DNA from: Planotetraspora sp. A-T 1434
GTDB taxonomy: Bacteria; Actinomycetota; Actinomycetes; Streptosporangiales; Streptosporangiaceae
Assembly (NCBI RefSeq): GCF_025420585.1
Contig: NZ_JAOEGB010000005.1
Coordinates: forward strand, 124,001 to 188,000
Length of the DNA stretch: 64,000 nucleotides
Direction: 5' to 3'
Every line of letters starts with the position of its first letter. The first letter of the stretch is position 1. The position numbers were made by a program, and so were the translations under genes. Under the pieces are notes generated by a model. The model was given only the letters and a program-made list of their open reading frames with translations. It searched no databases and was not told where the DNA came from. This document shows, piece after piece, positions 8,956 through 17,220 of the stretch.

Positions 8956-8994
8956 ATGCGAACTCCTACGCACCTTCAGTGGTGGCGCCGCTAG
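8956..8994 (+). CDS. trpL: trp leader peptide (12 residues, tandem Trp codons)
   Basis: The short frame reads Met-Arg-Thr-Pro-Thr-His-Leu-Gln-Trp-Trp-Arg-Arg-stop. Two adjacent TGG codons (8980-8985) precede the stop, and the frame sits upstream of trpEG and of mutually exclusive hairpins. This is the classical arrangement for ribosome-mediated attenuation: stalling at Trp codons when tryptophanyl-tRNA is scarce. Too short to be found by ordinary gene callers. Confidence 0.85.
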   Translation: MRTPTHLQWWRR

Positions 8995-9058
8995 CAGGCG
9001 GCGTGGTTTTCGCATTTGCGAGCACAGTGACTGGCCGCCCCGAGAGGCGGCCTTCTGT
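8986..9058 (+). promoter_or_regulatory. tryptophan attenuator (1:2, 2:3 and 3:4 pairings)
   Basis: Segment 1, CGCCGC at 8986-8991 (last codons of the leader), pairs with segment 2, GCGGCG at 8998-9003. Segment 2 (GGCGGC, 8997-9002) can instead pair with segment 3 (GCCGCC, 9034-9039) to form the antiterminator. Segments 3 and 4, GGCCGCC at 9033-9039 and GGCGGCC at 9046-9052, form a terminator stem with a 6-nt loop followed by TTCTGT. All three pairings are perfect. Low charged tRNA-Trp would stall the ribosome on 8980-8985, mask segment 1 and favour 2:3. Confidence 0.85.
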
Positions 9059-9098
9059 ATGTCCGCCCCCGGGGCATACGACTTGAGGGGCGAAGACA

Positions 9099-11228
9099 GT
9101 GGAGATCAGCGGATATACCACCGCCGGCGGCGTCGCCGTCGAGCGCCGCGTGCGTGAGGTGCCCGAGGCGGCGCTCGAAGAGATCGTCACGGCGCTGACC
9201 GAACGCCGGGGCGGGGCCTTCTCCTCCGGAATGGACTATCCGGGCCGCTACAGCCGCTGGGCGTTCGGCTACGTGGACCCGTGCGTGGAGATCGTCGCCA
9301 GGGGCCGGCGGATCTCGGCCCGCGCGCTCAACGACCGCGGCCGCGTGGTCCTCCCGGTCATCGCGTCCTGCCTGCTCGCCGCCGGGAAGCCGGTCACCGA
9401 GCCGACCTCCGGCCACGTCGAGGTCCACATCCCCGAGTCGGAGGACCTGCTGCCGGAGGAGATGCGCAGCCGCCGGCCGACCGTCTTCACCGCGATCCGC
9501 GAGGTGATCGCCGCCTTCCGCGGCGACGACCCGCACCTCGGCCTCTACGGCGCTTTCGGCTACGACCTGGCCTTCCAGTTCGAGCCGATCCGCTACCGGT
9601 TGTCCCGCCCGGACGACCAGCGCGACCTCGTCCTCCACCTGCCCGACCGGCTGGTCGTGATCGACCGCGTCCGCGAGACCAGCGTGGAGTACCTCTACGA
9701 GTTCACCGTGGACGGCGTCTCCACCGCCGGCATGGAGCGGATAGGCGAGAGCGTCCCCCTGCCCGCTCCCACCGAGATCCCGGAGAATCCGGCGAGGGGG
9801 ACGTACGCCGAGGTCGTCGCCAAGGCCAAGGAGAAGTTCAAGCGCGGCGACCTGTTCGAGGTCGTCCCCGGCCAGGTCTTCCACTCCTCCTGCACCGACC
9901 CCTCCGCCTTCTACCGGTCCCTGCGGACAAGCAACCCGGCGCCGTACGAGTTCCTCCTCAACCTGGGCGACGGCGAGCACCTCGTCGGCGCGTCCCCCGA
10001 GATGTACGTCCGGGTGACCGGCGACCGGGTCGAGACCTGCCCGATCTCCGGCACGATCGCCCGCGGCGCCAACCCGGTCGAGGACGCCGAGGCCATCCGG
10101 ACCCTCCTGTCCAGCGTCAAGGAGGAGTCCGAGCTGACGATGTGCACCGACGTGGACCGCAACGACAAGTCGCGGATCTGCGTCCCCGGCAGCGTGCAGG
10201 TCATCGGCCGCCGCCAGATCGAGATGTACTCCCGGCTGATCCACACGGTCGACCACATCGAGGGCCGCCTGCGTCCCGAGTTCGACGCGCTCGACGCGTT
10301 CCTCACCCACATGTGGGCCGTCACGGTCACCGGCGCGCCGAAGACCTGGGCCATGCAGTTCATCGAGGACCACGAGGAGACCACCCGGCGCTGGTACGGC
10401 GGAGCCGTCGGCTTCATCGGCTTCGACGGCTCGATGAACACCGGCCTGACCCTGCGGACCGCGCAGATCCGCGACGGCGTCGCCATGGTCAGGGCCGGCG
10501 CGACGCTGCTGTTCGACTCCGACCCAGAGGCCGAGGAGCGGGAGACCGAGCTCAAGGCCAGCGCGCTGCTCGGCGCCCTCGCCGCGGTGGGCCGCCCGAG
10601 CGCCGAGGCCGCGGCCGAGCGGGCCGCCGACAGGCCCGGCGACGGCCACACGGTCCTGCTCGTCGACCACGAGGACTCCTTCGTCAACACGCTGGCCGAC
10701 TACTTCCGCCAGCAGGGCGCCTCCGTCGTGACGCTCCGGCACGGATTCCCGCTGGAGATGATCGAGGAGATCGCGCCGACGCTCGTCGTTCTCTCGCCCG
10801 GCCCCGGCTGGCCGTCCGACTTCGGCTGCTCCGCGCTGGTCGAGGCGCTGTACGCGCGCGAGCTGCCGGTCTTCGGCGTCTGCCTCGGCCTCCAGGCCAT
10901 GGTCGAGCAGGCGGGCGGCACGCTGGAGCTGCTGCCGTACCCGGAGCACGGCAAGCGCGGCCGGGTGCACCGCAAGGGCGACAGCGCGCTCCTGGAGGGG
11001 CTGCCGGAGGAGTTCGTCGCGGCCCGCTACCACTCACTGCACGCCAAGGAGCCGGGCGTGCGCGGCTTCGCGGTGACCGCGCAGACCCCGGACGGCGCGG
11101 CGATGGCGATCGAGGACGTGGAGAACAGGCGCTTCGGGGTGCAGTTCCACCCCGAGTCGATCCTCACCACGGAGGGCGGCGCCGGAGCGCGCATCATCGC
11201 CAATGTCCTGCGCCTCTGCTCGAAGTAG
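9099..11228 (+). CDS. trpE(G): anthranilate synthase, fused TrpE-TrpG
   Basis: A 709-residue fusion catalysing chorismate plus glutamine to anthranilate, the first step of tryptophan synthesis. Residues about 1-500 are the chorismate-binding aminase component (motifs Asp-Leu-Phe-Glu-Val-Val-Pro-Gly-Gln, Ile-Ser-Gly-Thr-Ile-Ala-Arg-Gly, Val-Thr-Gly-Ala-Pro-Lys). Residues about 525-705 are the glutaminase: nucleophile Cys in Phe-Gly-Val-Cys-Leu-Gly-Leu-Gln and His-Glu pair in Phe-His-Pro-Glu-Ser. Start GTG 9099 follows GAGGGGCGAAG. The gene stands alone, not with trpBA or trpCD, and is controlled by the leader and attenuator described above. Similar fused enzymes occur in Streptomyces, either as the primary enzyme or in secondary metabolism; the trp attenuator argues for a housekeeping or regulated biosynthetic role. 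Confidence 0.95.
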   Translation: MEISGYTTAGGVAVERRVREVPEAALEEIVTALTERRGGAFSSGMDYPGRYSRWAFGYVDPCVEIVARGRRISARALNDRGRVVLPVIASCLLAAGKPVTEPTSGHVEVHIPESEDLLPEEMRSRRPTVFTAIREVIAAFRGDDPHLGLYGAFGYDLAFQFEPIRYRLSRPDDQRDLVLHLPDRLVVIDRVRETSVEYLYEFTVDGVSTAGMERIGESVPLPAPTEIPENPARGTYAEVVAKAKEKFKRGDLFEVVPGQVFHSSCTDPSAFYRSLRTSNPAPYEFLLNLGDGEHLVGASPEMYVRVTGDRVETCPISGTIARGANPVEDAEAIRTLLSSVKEESELTMCTDVDRNDKSRICVPGSVQVIGRRQIEMYSRLIHTVDHIEGRLRPEFDALDAFLTHMWAVTVTGAPKTWAMQFIEDHEETTRRWYGGAVGFIGFDGSMNTGLTLRTAQIRDGVAMVRAGATLLFDSDPEAEERETELKASALLGALAAVGRPSAEAAAERAADRPGDGHTVLLVDHEDSFVNTLADYFRQQGASVVTLRHGFPLEMIEEIAPTLVVLSPGPGWPSDFGCSALVEALYARELPVFGVCLGLQAMVEQAGGTLELLPYPEHGKRGRVHRKGDSALLEGLPEEFVAARYHSLHAKEPGVRGFAVTAQTPDGAAMAIEDVENRRFGVQFHPESILTTEGGAGARIIANVLRLCSK

Positions 11229-11280
11229 AGCCGCCGTTTCAGCCCCGGACAAAGCTCTCGGCGAGCCTTCGGGGAGCCCT

Positions 11281-11328
11281 CGACACAGTGCTCGACAAAG
11301 TGCTCGGCAAAGTCCCGGGTAAAGACGG
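11281..11328. repeat. 12-bp tandem repeat, about four degenerate units
   Basis: Units CGACACAGTGCT, CGACAAAGTGCT, CGGCAAAGTCCC and GGGTAAAGACGG follow one another with a 12-bp period between trpEG and the amidohydrolase gene. The first two differ by one base. Possibly a decayed minisatellite. Confidence 0.6.
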
Positions 11329-11376
11329 AGGCGAAAGCCGTACCGGGCCGGCACGGGAGCCGTAGAGTCCACTCCC

Positions 11377-12549
11377 GTGCCGGAGACCAGACTGGACGAC
11401 GTGCTCGTGTCACCGTCGCTGCCGGACGCCGTCCGCGCTGCGCTCCTCGCGCCGATGGTCGACCACCACTGCCACGGCGTGCGGCGCGACGACCTGTCCC
11501 GGTCGGAGTTCGAGATGCTGATCACCGAGGCGGGCACGCCGGCGCCCCCCGGCACCACGCACTTCGACACGCCCGTCGGTGTGGCGATCCGGCGCTGGTG
11601 CGCGCCCGTCCTCGGCCTGGAACCGCATGTGCCCGCGGCCGTGTACCTGTCCCGCCGGACCGAGCTGGGCGCGGCCGAGGTCAACCGGCGGCTGCTTCGC
11701 GCGGCCGGGATCGCCGCATTCCTCGTGGACACCGGCCTGGAGGGCCCCGAGCTGCTGTCGGCGGCGGAGATGGGCAGGCTGGGCGGCGCGGCGGCCGACG
11801 AGATCGTCCGGCTGGAGCAGGTCGAGCAGGAGGTCGCGGAGGCCGGGATGCCGGCGGTCGACTACGCCGGGATGCTGCGCGAGGAGCTGGCGGCCAGGGC
11901 CGCCCGCGCGGCGGGGCTGAAATCGATCGCCGCCTACCGGTGCGGGCTCGGCTTCGACCCGTCCCGTCCCTCGCGGGGCGCGGTGATCGCGGCGGCGGGC
12001 AGGCGGCTGGCCGAGCCCAAGGAGCGCCTGACCGACCCGGTCCTGGTGCGCCACCTGCTCTGGGCCGCGATCGACGTCGCGAGGGAGCGGAGCCTTCCGC
12101 TGCAGTTCCACTGCGGCTACGGCGACACCGACCTCGACCTGCACCGCTCCGACCCCGCCCTCCTGACCGGGTTCATCCGGGCGGTCGCGCCGTCGGGGGT
12201 GCCGGTGATCCTGCTGCACTGCTACCCGTTCCACCGGCAGGCAGCCTACCTGGCGAACGTGTTCCCCCACGTCTACGTGGACGTGGGGCTGGCGCTCACC
12301 TACACGGCGGCGGGCTCGGTCTCGGTCGTCCGCGAGCTGCTGGAGCTCGTCCCCTTCCACAAGCAGATGTTCAGCTCCGACTGCTACGGCGTCGCCGAGC
12401 TGTGCCTGCTCGGCGCGGTCTATCACCGGCGCGGCCTCGCCCGCGTGCTCGCCGACCGGCTGGGCGAGGGCGAGTGGTCCCCGGCCGACGCGGCCCGGAT
12501 CGCCCACATGATCGGGTCGGGCAACGCCAGGCGCGTCTACCGCCTCTGA
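11377..12549 (+). CDS. amidohydrolase-family metal-dependent hydrolase
   Basis: A 390-residue TIM-barrel hydrolase of the amidohydrolase-2 type. The first metal motif is His-His-Cys-His near residue 30 (Val-Asp-His-His-Cys-His-Gly); further metal ligands are likely His in Gln-Phe-His-Cys-Gly-Tyr (about 246) and Leu-Leu-His-Cys-Tyr-Pro (about 284), and a catalytic Asp in Phe-Ser-Ser-Asp-Cys (about 333). Proteins of this group include FluG N-terminal domains and are often found beside glutamine synthetases; none is nearby here. Start GTG 11377. The substrate cannot be inferred. It sits between trpEG and an ABC exporter with over 100 bp on each side, so is probably monocistronic. Confidence 0.8.
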   Translation: MPETRLDDVLVSPSLPDAVRAALLAPMVDHHCHGVRRDDLSRSEFEMLITEAGTPAPPGTTHFDTPVGVAIRRWCAPVLGLEPHVPAAVYLSRRTELGAAEVNRRLLRAAGIAAFLVDTGLEGPELLSAAEMGRLGGAAADEIVRLEQVEQEVAEAGMPAVDYAGMLREELAARAARAAGLKSIAAYRCGLGFDPSRPSRGAVIAAAGRRLAEPKERLTDPVLVRHLLWAAIDVARERSLPLQFHCGYGDTDLDLHRSDPALLTGFIRAVAPSGVPVILLHCYPFHRQAAYLANVFPHVYVDVGLALTYTAAGSVSVVRELLELVPFHKQMFSSDCYGVAELCLLGAVYHRRGLARVLADRLGEGEWSPADAARIAHMIGSGNARRVYRL

Positions 12550-12653
12550 ACTCTCTGGGACGGGCCGGTCAACGGCTACCCGCCGAAGGGGACGGGTACG
12601 GATCATCCCTGAAGAGGAGGAACCAACCCGTCCCGGGCGCGATAATCGGCGCG

Positions 12654-13544
12654 ATGAGTGCCATAGAGATCCATAATCTGGCGAAAACGTTCGGCGCGCT
12701 CAAGGCTGTCGACGGCGTGTCCTTCACCGTGGAGGCAGGCTCCGTCACCGGTTACCTGGGGCCCAACGGAGCCGGGAAGACCACCACACTGCGCTGCCTG
12801 CTCGGCCTGGTCACCCCCGACTCGGGGGAAGCCCTGGTCGGCGGCCGGCGCTACACCACGCTGCCCCAGCCCGTCACCGAGGTCGGGGCCGTGCTCGAAG
12901 CCACGAGCTTCCATCCGGGCCGCACGGCCCGCAACCATCTGCGGATCCTGTGCACCGCCGCGGGGCTCCCCGTCCAGCGGGCCGACGAGGCGCTGGAACA
13001 GGTCGGCCTGGCGGAGGCCGCGGACAAGCGGGTGCTGGGCTTCTCCCTCGGCATGCGGCAGCGTCTCGCGCTCGCGTCCGCGCTGCTCGGCCGCCCGAAG
13101 GTCTACATCCTCGACGAGCCCGCCAACGGCCTCGACCCCGCCGGGATCGAGTGGCTGCGCGGCTTCCTCCGCCACCTGGCGCACGACCAGGGCGCGGCGG
13201 TGCTGGTCTCCAGCCACGTGCTGCCGGAGGTCGAGCAGACCGTCGACAACGTGGTCATCATCGCCAAGGGCCGGCTCGTACGGCAGGGCACCCTGGCCGA
13301 GCTGACCACGAACGGCGAGCCGGCCGTACGGGTCCGCGCGGCGAAGGCCGCCGAGCTGGCGCCCGCCCTGGAGGCCGCGGGCGCGCGGGTCGAGCCAGCG
13401 GAGGACGGCCTGCTGCGCGTGCACGGCCTGGACTCCGGGGCGGTCGGGCAGGTGGCGCTCGACCAGCGGGTGGCGTTGTCGGAGCTCACTCCGGAGCGGT
13501 CCGACCTCCAGAAGATCTTCCTCGAGCTGACGGAGGGACGATGA
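12654..13544 (+). CDS. ABC transporter ATP-binding protein (exporter type)
   Basis: 296 residues. Walker A Gly-Pro-Asn-Gly-Ala-Gly-Lys-Thr-Thr near residue 37, signature variant Phe-Ser-Leu-Gly-Met-Arg-Gln-Arg, Walker B Val-Tyr-Ile-Leu-Asp-Glu-Pro, and switch His in Ser-Ser-His. The C-terminal 70 residues are a small accessory domain typical of drug/lantibiotic-export ATPases of the DrrA/BcrA type. ATG 12654 is preceded by GATAAT at 12641-12646, a -10-like element at the distance of a leaderless transcript; a GAGGAGG at 12613 is too far upstream to be its RBS. Couples to the permease gene by an ATGA overlap. Confidence 0.9.
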   Translation: MSAIEIHNLAKTFGALKAVDGVSFTVEAGSVTGYLGPNGAGKTTTLRCLLGLVTPDSGEALVGGRRYTTLPQPVTEVGAVLEATSFHPGRTARNHLRILCTAAGLPVQRADEALEQVGLAEAADKRVLGFSLGMRQRLALASALLGRPKVYILDEPANGLDPAGIEWLRGFLRHLAHDQGAAVLVSSHVLPEVEQTVDNVVIIAKGRLVRQGTLAELTTNGEPAVRVRAAKAAELAPALEAAGARVEPAEDGLLRVHGLDSGAVGQVALDQRVALSELTPERSDLQKIFLELTEGR

Positions 13545-14323
13545 TCGGGCTCGTCAAGGCGGAGCTGCAGAAGCTGTTCACCACCCGGCTGTGGTGGATC
13601 ATGCTCCTGGTCATGCTGGTCCTGGTCGGGGTGAACCTCGGCCTCTTCATCGGCTTCGCCGGGGTGAGCCAGAACGGGGCGCCCGCCCTGCCCGAGCGGG
13701 ACACCGTGGAATGGGCGCGGATGGCCTGGTCGGCGGGCGCGGACGGGAACGTCTTCGCCATGATCCTCGGTGTCGTGATGATGACCGCCGAGTACCGCTA
13801 CCAGACGATCACCGGTACCTTCCTGACCACGCCTCGCCGGGGGCGCGTCATCGTCGCCAAGCTGGTCGGCGGCCTCCTTGTGGGCCTGCTTTTCGGCCTC
13901 GGGGCGCTGGTGTTCGAGGCCGTCGTGGTGATCCCCACGGTGCTGATCTCGGGGGGCGAGTTCTCACCGGCCGCCTGGCACATCCCGCAGACGGGCCTCG
14001 GCATCATCGCGACCTTCGCGCTGTACGCTCTGTTCGGCATCGGCCTGGGGACGCTGGTGCGCAACCAGGTCGCCGGCATCGTCGGCGCGGTGGTGTGGTC
14101 CTACGTGATCGAGAGGATCCTGGTCGCGATCCCCGCCCTGCAGCCCGTGGGCAGGTGGCTGCCCGGCGGGGCCGCGCAGTCGCTGCTCAGCATCGACGTG
14201 GACACCGGGCTGGGCAGACCCGAACTGCTCCCCGCGTGGGGTGGCGCGCTCGTCCTGGCCGGCTACGCGGTTATCTTCGCGCTCGTGGCCTCCGCCACGA
14301 CGGTCCGGCGCGACATCACCTGA
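13541..14323 (+). CDS. ABC transporter permease (ABC-2 type)
   Basis: 260 residues with about six membrane helices: one after a short cytoplasmic N-terminus (residues 18-40), then a soluble loop and five more from about 75 to 255. This is the usual single-polypeptide ABC-2 permease partner of the preceding ATPase, forming an efflux system in the cytoplasmic membrane. ATG overlaps the ATPase stop. The substrate is unknown; similar pairs give antibiotic self-resistance or export lipids or peptides, and no biosynthetic cluster lies near. Confidence 0.86.
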   Translation: MIGLVKAELQKLFTTRLWWIMLLVMLVLVGVNLGLFIGFAGVSQNGAPALPERDTVEWARMAWSAGADGNVFAMILGVVMMTAEYRYQTITGTFLTTPRRGRVIVAKLVGGLLVGLLFGLGALVFEAVVVIPTVLISGGEFSPAAWHIPQTGLGIIATFALYALFGIGLGTLVRNQVAGIVGAVVWSYVIERILVAIPALQPVGRWLPGGAAQSLLSIDVDTGLGRPELLPAWGGALVLAGYAVIFALVASATTVRRDIT

Positions 14324-14428
14324 GCCCCTGCCGCATCAGGTGACCGGTTCGCGATCAGCCCGCCGGACCTGGTTTGCTTGGACCCGTCAGTCAGTCGTTT
14401 CATCTAGTCGTTCGTCACGGGGATCATC

Positions 14429-15211
14429 ATGCGCAGCGTCGAACCCGAGGTCTTCCTCGTCGCCAGGCCCGAGCTGGACTACGAGGAGCTCGCCCGCTAC
14501 CTGCGGGAGATCGGAGGGGAGAGCTGGCTGGAGCGGCTGGAGCGCGGGGACTTCGACGCGCAGAACCTGGCCGAGTTCGCCGGGAGGCTGTGCTACCGCT
14601 CCTTCGAGCCGGGGCTGAACCCCAACGTGACCCGCATCCGGGCCGACCAGACGGAATATCTTCGCAACATCCTCGCGAGCGCTCACGGCTCTGTGCTGGA
14701 GCACATGAGCTTCAGCTTCGTGCTGCACAACGTGTCGCGGGTCTTCACCCATGAGTTGGTACGGCACCGCCCCGGGGTGGCCATCTCGCAGGAGTCGCTC
14801 CGCTTCGTCCGGCTGTCGGACATCCCGTTCTGGTTCCCCGAGTGGGCCCAGAAGGACGCCGAGCTGATGAAGCGGGCGTCGGCCGTGCTCGACCAGCTCG
14901 AGGAGTTCCAGACCTGGATGGCGGACCACTTCGGGCTCGACGAGGAGGGTGTGCCGTTCGCGGAGAAGAAGCACCGCACTTCGTTCATGCGCCGCTTCGC
15001 TCCCGAAGGGCTCGCGACCGGCCTCGTCTGGACGGCGAACGTGCGCACGCTCCGGCACACGATCGAGTCCCGGACGGCCGCCGGCGCGGAGGAGGAGATC
15101 CGCCTGGTGTTCCAGCGCATCGGCGAGCTGATGAAGGAGGAGGCCCCGGCGCTGTTCGGCGACTACGTGGTCGAGGACGGCGCCTGGATTCCCGGCTGGC
15201 GCAAGGTCTGA
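14429..15211 (+). CDS. thyX: ThyX-family protein (flavin-dependent thymidylate synthase) with shifted signature
   Basis: A 260-residue ThyX-family protein. ThyX methylates dUMP using methylene-tetrahydrofolate and NADPH through FAD. The signature Arg-His-Arg is at 112-114, followed by Ser120-Gln-Glu-Ser123-Leu-Arg125. In standard ThyX the reading is RHR, seven residues, Ser; here eight residues lie between, i.e. one extra residue before Ser-x-x-Ser-x-Arg. Other conserved parts (His-Gly-Ser-Val-Leu-Glu-His, Phe-x-Leu-x-Asn-Val-Ser-Arg) match. Length is normal. Upstream 105 bp hold TTGCTT near 14373 as a possible -35. Not adjacent to dapA/dapB, where actinobacterial thyX usually lies, so it may be a second copy. 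Confidence 0.85.
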   Translation: MRSVEPEVFLVARPELDYEELARYLREIGGESWLERLERGDFDAQNLAEFAGRLCYRSFEPGLNPNVTRIRADQTEYLRNILASAHGSVLEHMSFSFVLHNVSRVFTHELVRHRPGVAISQESLRFVRLSDIPFWFPEWAQKDAELMKRASAVLDQLEEFQTWMADHFGLDEEGVPFAEKKHRTSFMRRFAPEGLATGLVWTANVRTLRHTIESRTAAGAEEEIRLVFQRIGELMKEEAPALFGDYVVEDGAWIPGWRKV

Positions 15212-15239
15212 CCGCCGCTCCCGCTCACCCGTCCGACCT

Positions 15240-15254
15240 CCCGGCACTGCCGGG
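15240..15254 (+). terminator. hairpin after thyX
   Basis: CCCGGC (15240-15245), a 3-nt loop and GCCGGG (15249-15254) form a perfect 6-bp stem 29 bases after the thyX stop. Confidence 0.5.
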
Positions 15255-15276
15255 TCGCGGCCGGGTCACGGGAATA

Positions 15277-15301
15277 ACCTACTAAACCAGTAGGTCTTGA
15301 C
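15277..15301 (+). promoter_or_regulatory. operator palindrome overlapping a -35 element upstream of the amino-acid ABC operon
   Basis: ACCTACT (15277-15283), 5 nt, AGTAGGT (15289-15295) is a perfect 7-bp inverted repeat, an unusually AT-rich island here. TTGACG follows immediately at 15297-15302. The site lies about 100 bp upstream of the permease start. No cognate regulator is adjacent. It looks like a repressor site controlling the importer and acetyltransferase genes. Confidence 0.5.
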
Positions 15302-15397
15302 GGAAATCTGCCGGATGTGCTGAAGTGTCTGCATGCCGGTTGAGATGCGACTGAACGTCGTCCGGAGCCGCGGCGGGCTCCACCGTACGGGGTCCTC

Positions 15398-16378
15398 ATG
15401 AGCGCCGCGCCCGTCCTGGGCGGGACCGTCACGGCCGATGAGGCCGATGAGGCCGCCGAGTCCCTGACAATCGTGAAGGCGCGGCACCCGTGGCGCTGGA
15501 TCGCGAGCGCCGTCGTCCTCGTGCTGCTGGCGATGGCGGTCAACGCGCTGATCACCAACCCCGCCTGGGACTGGGCGATCGTGGGGGAGTACCTCTTCGC
15601 CCCCTCGGTCCTGGAGGCCGTCGCGTTCACGATCCAGCTGACCGTGCTCGGCATCGTGCTGGGGTTCCTGCTGGGGACCGTCCTGGCCCTCATGCGGCTG
15701 TCGCGCAGCCCGCTGCTCGTGTCGGTGGCCTGGAGCTACGTGTGGCTGTTCCGATCGGTGCCGCTCATCCTGCAACTGCTGTTCTGGTACAACCTCGCCA
15801 TCCTCTACCGGCGGATCTCGTTCGGCGTGCCGTTCGGGCCCGCGCTGTTCGACATCGGGACCATGGACCTGATCGGGCCGGTGACCGCCGCGGTGATCGG
15901 GCTGACGCTGCACCAGGCGGCCTACGCCGCCGAGATCGTGCGCTCCGGCTTCCTCTCGGTGGACCAGGGACAACTGGAGGCGGCCTCCGCGCTCGGCATC
16001 CCGAGGACCCGGCAGCTGTTCCGGATCCTGCTTCCCCAGGCGATGCGGACGATCGTGCCCACGGCGGGCAACGAGATCATCGGCCTGGTCAAGGGCACCT
16101 CGGTCGTCTACATCATGGCGCTGCCCGAGCTCTTCTACCAGGTTCAGGTGATCTACAACCGCAACGGCCGGGTGATCGCCATGTTGCTCGTCGCGGCGAT
16201 CTGGTACCTGCTGCTCACCACGGTCCTGTCGGTCGCGCAGTACTACGTGGAGCGCCGCTTCGGCAGGGGAGCGGCACGGGCCCTGCCGCCGACGCCCCTC
16301 CAGCGCGTCCGGGGCGTGCTCGCCGTGCGGCGGGCCGCCAGGGACCAGCGGCTCGTGGATCTCGGGGGCGGGCGATGA
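15398..16378 (+). CDS. polar amino-acid-type ABC transporter permease
   Basis: 326 residues; the first about 35 are cytoplasmic and acidic, then a helix at 36-53 and the His/Glu/Gln-type permease core with five to six helices. The conserved EAA loop is visible (Glu-Ala-Ala-Ser-Ala-Leu-Gly-Ile around residue 195, then Leu-Pro-Gln-Ala). A Pro/Arg-rich cytoplasmic tail of about 35 residues follows. It should act with the ATPase and lipoprotein encoded next to it to import a polar amino acid or derivative. The neighbouring GNAT gene suggests an amino acid that is acetylated inside the cell. Confidence 0.9.
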   Translation: MSAAPVLGGTVTADEADEAAESLTIVKARHPWRWIASAVVLVLLAMAVNALITNPAWDWAIVGEYLFAPSVLEAVAFTIQLTVLGIVLGFLLGTVLALMRLSRSPLLVSVAWSYVWLFRSVPLILQLLFWYNLAILYRRISFGVPFGPALFDIGTMDLIGPVTAAVIGLTLHQAAYAAEIVRSGFLSVDQGQLEAASALGIPRTRQLFRILLPQAMRTIVPTAGNEIIGLVKGTSVVYIMALPELFYQVQVIYNRNGRVIAMLLVAAIWYLLLTTVLSVAQYYVERRFGRGAARALPPTPLQRVRGVLAVRRAARDQRLVDLGGGR

Positions 16379-17139
16379 GCCACCCGATGGTCGACGTGCG
16401 CGGTGTTCACAAGAGCTACGGCCCGCTGGAGGTGCTGCGCGGGGTGGACCTCCAGGTTCAGCCGGGAGAGGTGACGGTCGTCCTCGGCCCCTCCGGCTCG
16501 GGCAAGTCGACCCTGCTGCGCAGCATCAATCACCTGGAGAAGATCGACCGCGGATACGTGCGGATCGACGGCGAGCTCATCGGCTACCGGCGAGCGGGCG
16601 ACCGCCTGTTCGAGCTGAAGGAGCGGGAGATCCTCCGGCAGCGCACCCACATCGGGTTCGTGTTCCAGAGCTTCAACCTCTTTCCGCACCTGACGGTCCG
16701 CCAGAACGTCACCGAAGCGCCGATCTCCGCCCAGCGCCGGCCGCGGGCCGAGGTCGAGCGGCTCGCGGATCTCCTGATCGAGCAGGTCGGGCTCGGCGAC
16801 AAGGCCGGCGCCTATCCCCGGCAACTGTCCGGCGGCCAGCAGCAGCGGGTCGCCATCGCGCGGGCGCTGGCGCTGCGGCCCAAGGTCGTCCTCTTCGACG
16901 AACCGACGTCCGCGCTCGACCCGGAGCTCGTCGGCGAGGTGCTGGAGGCCATGAAGAGCCTCGCCGGCAGCGGCACCACGATGATCGTCGTGACCCACGA
17001 GATCGGCTTCGCCCGTGAGGTCGCCGACACGGTGGTGTTCATGGACGACGGCCGGATCGTCGAGCAGGGCCCGCCGTCCCAGGTCCTCGACGACCCCCGG
17101 CACGACCGGACCCGCGCCTTCCTCAGCAAGGTTCTCTGA
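16375..17139 (+). CDS. polar amino-acid-type ABC transporter ATP-binding protein
   Basis: 254 residues, GlnQ/HisP-like. Walker A Gly-Pro-Ser-Gly-Ser-Gly-Lys-Ser near residue 37-44, Q-loop in [10 protein letters not shown], signature Leu-Ser-Gly-Gly-Gln-Gln-Gln-Arg, Walker B [14 protein letters not shown], and switch His in Thr-His-Glu. ATG overlaps the permease stop (ATGA), so the pair is translationally coupled. Confidence 0.95.
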   Translation: MSHPMVDVRGVHKSYGPLEVLRGVDLQVQPGEVTVVLGPSGSGKSTLLRSINHLEKIDRGYVRIDGELIGYRRAGDRLFELKEREILRQRTHIGFVFQSFNLFPHLTVRQNVTEAPISAQRRPRAEVERLADLLIEQVGLGDKAGAYPRQLSGGQQQRVAIARALALRPKVVLFDEPTSALDPELVGEVLEAMKSLAGSGTTMIVVTHEIGFAREVADTVVFMDDGRIVEQGPPSQVLDDPRHDRTRAFLSKVL

Positions 17140-17150
17140 CCGTCCCGGGC

Positions 17151-17211
17151 GATCAGCGATCAGACCTCTCCCCGGACCTTCCCCGATCAGACCTCTCTCC
17201 CCGATCAGAAA
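17151..17211. repeat. direct repeats between ATPase and binding-protein genes
   Basis: CGATCAGACCTCTC occurs at about 17157 (with GCGATCAGACC) and again near 17190 with CCGATCAGACCTCTC, and a third CCGATCAGAAAAGG precedes the start of the next gene and carries its RBS. The spacing is about 25-35 bp. Function unknown; may be simple duplication. Confidence 0.45.
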
Positions 17212-17220
17212 AGGACGCAC

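Noticed and set aside
8991-11033. 680-codon minus-strand frame over trpEG
   Set aside because: Antisense to trpEG and its attenuator; low-complexity Asp/Gly/Val/Arg composition.
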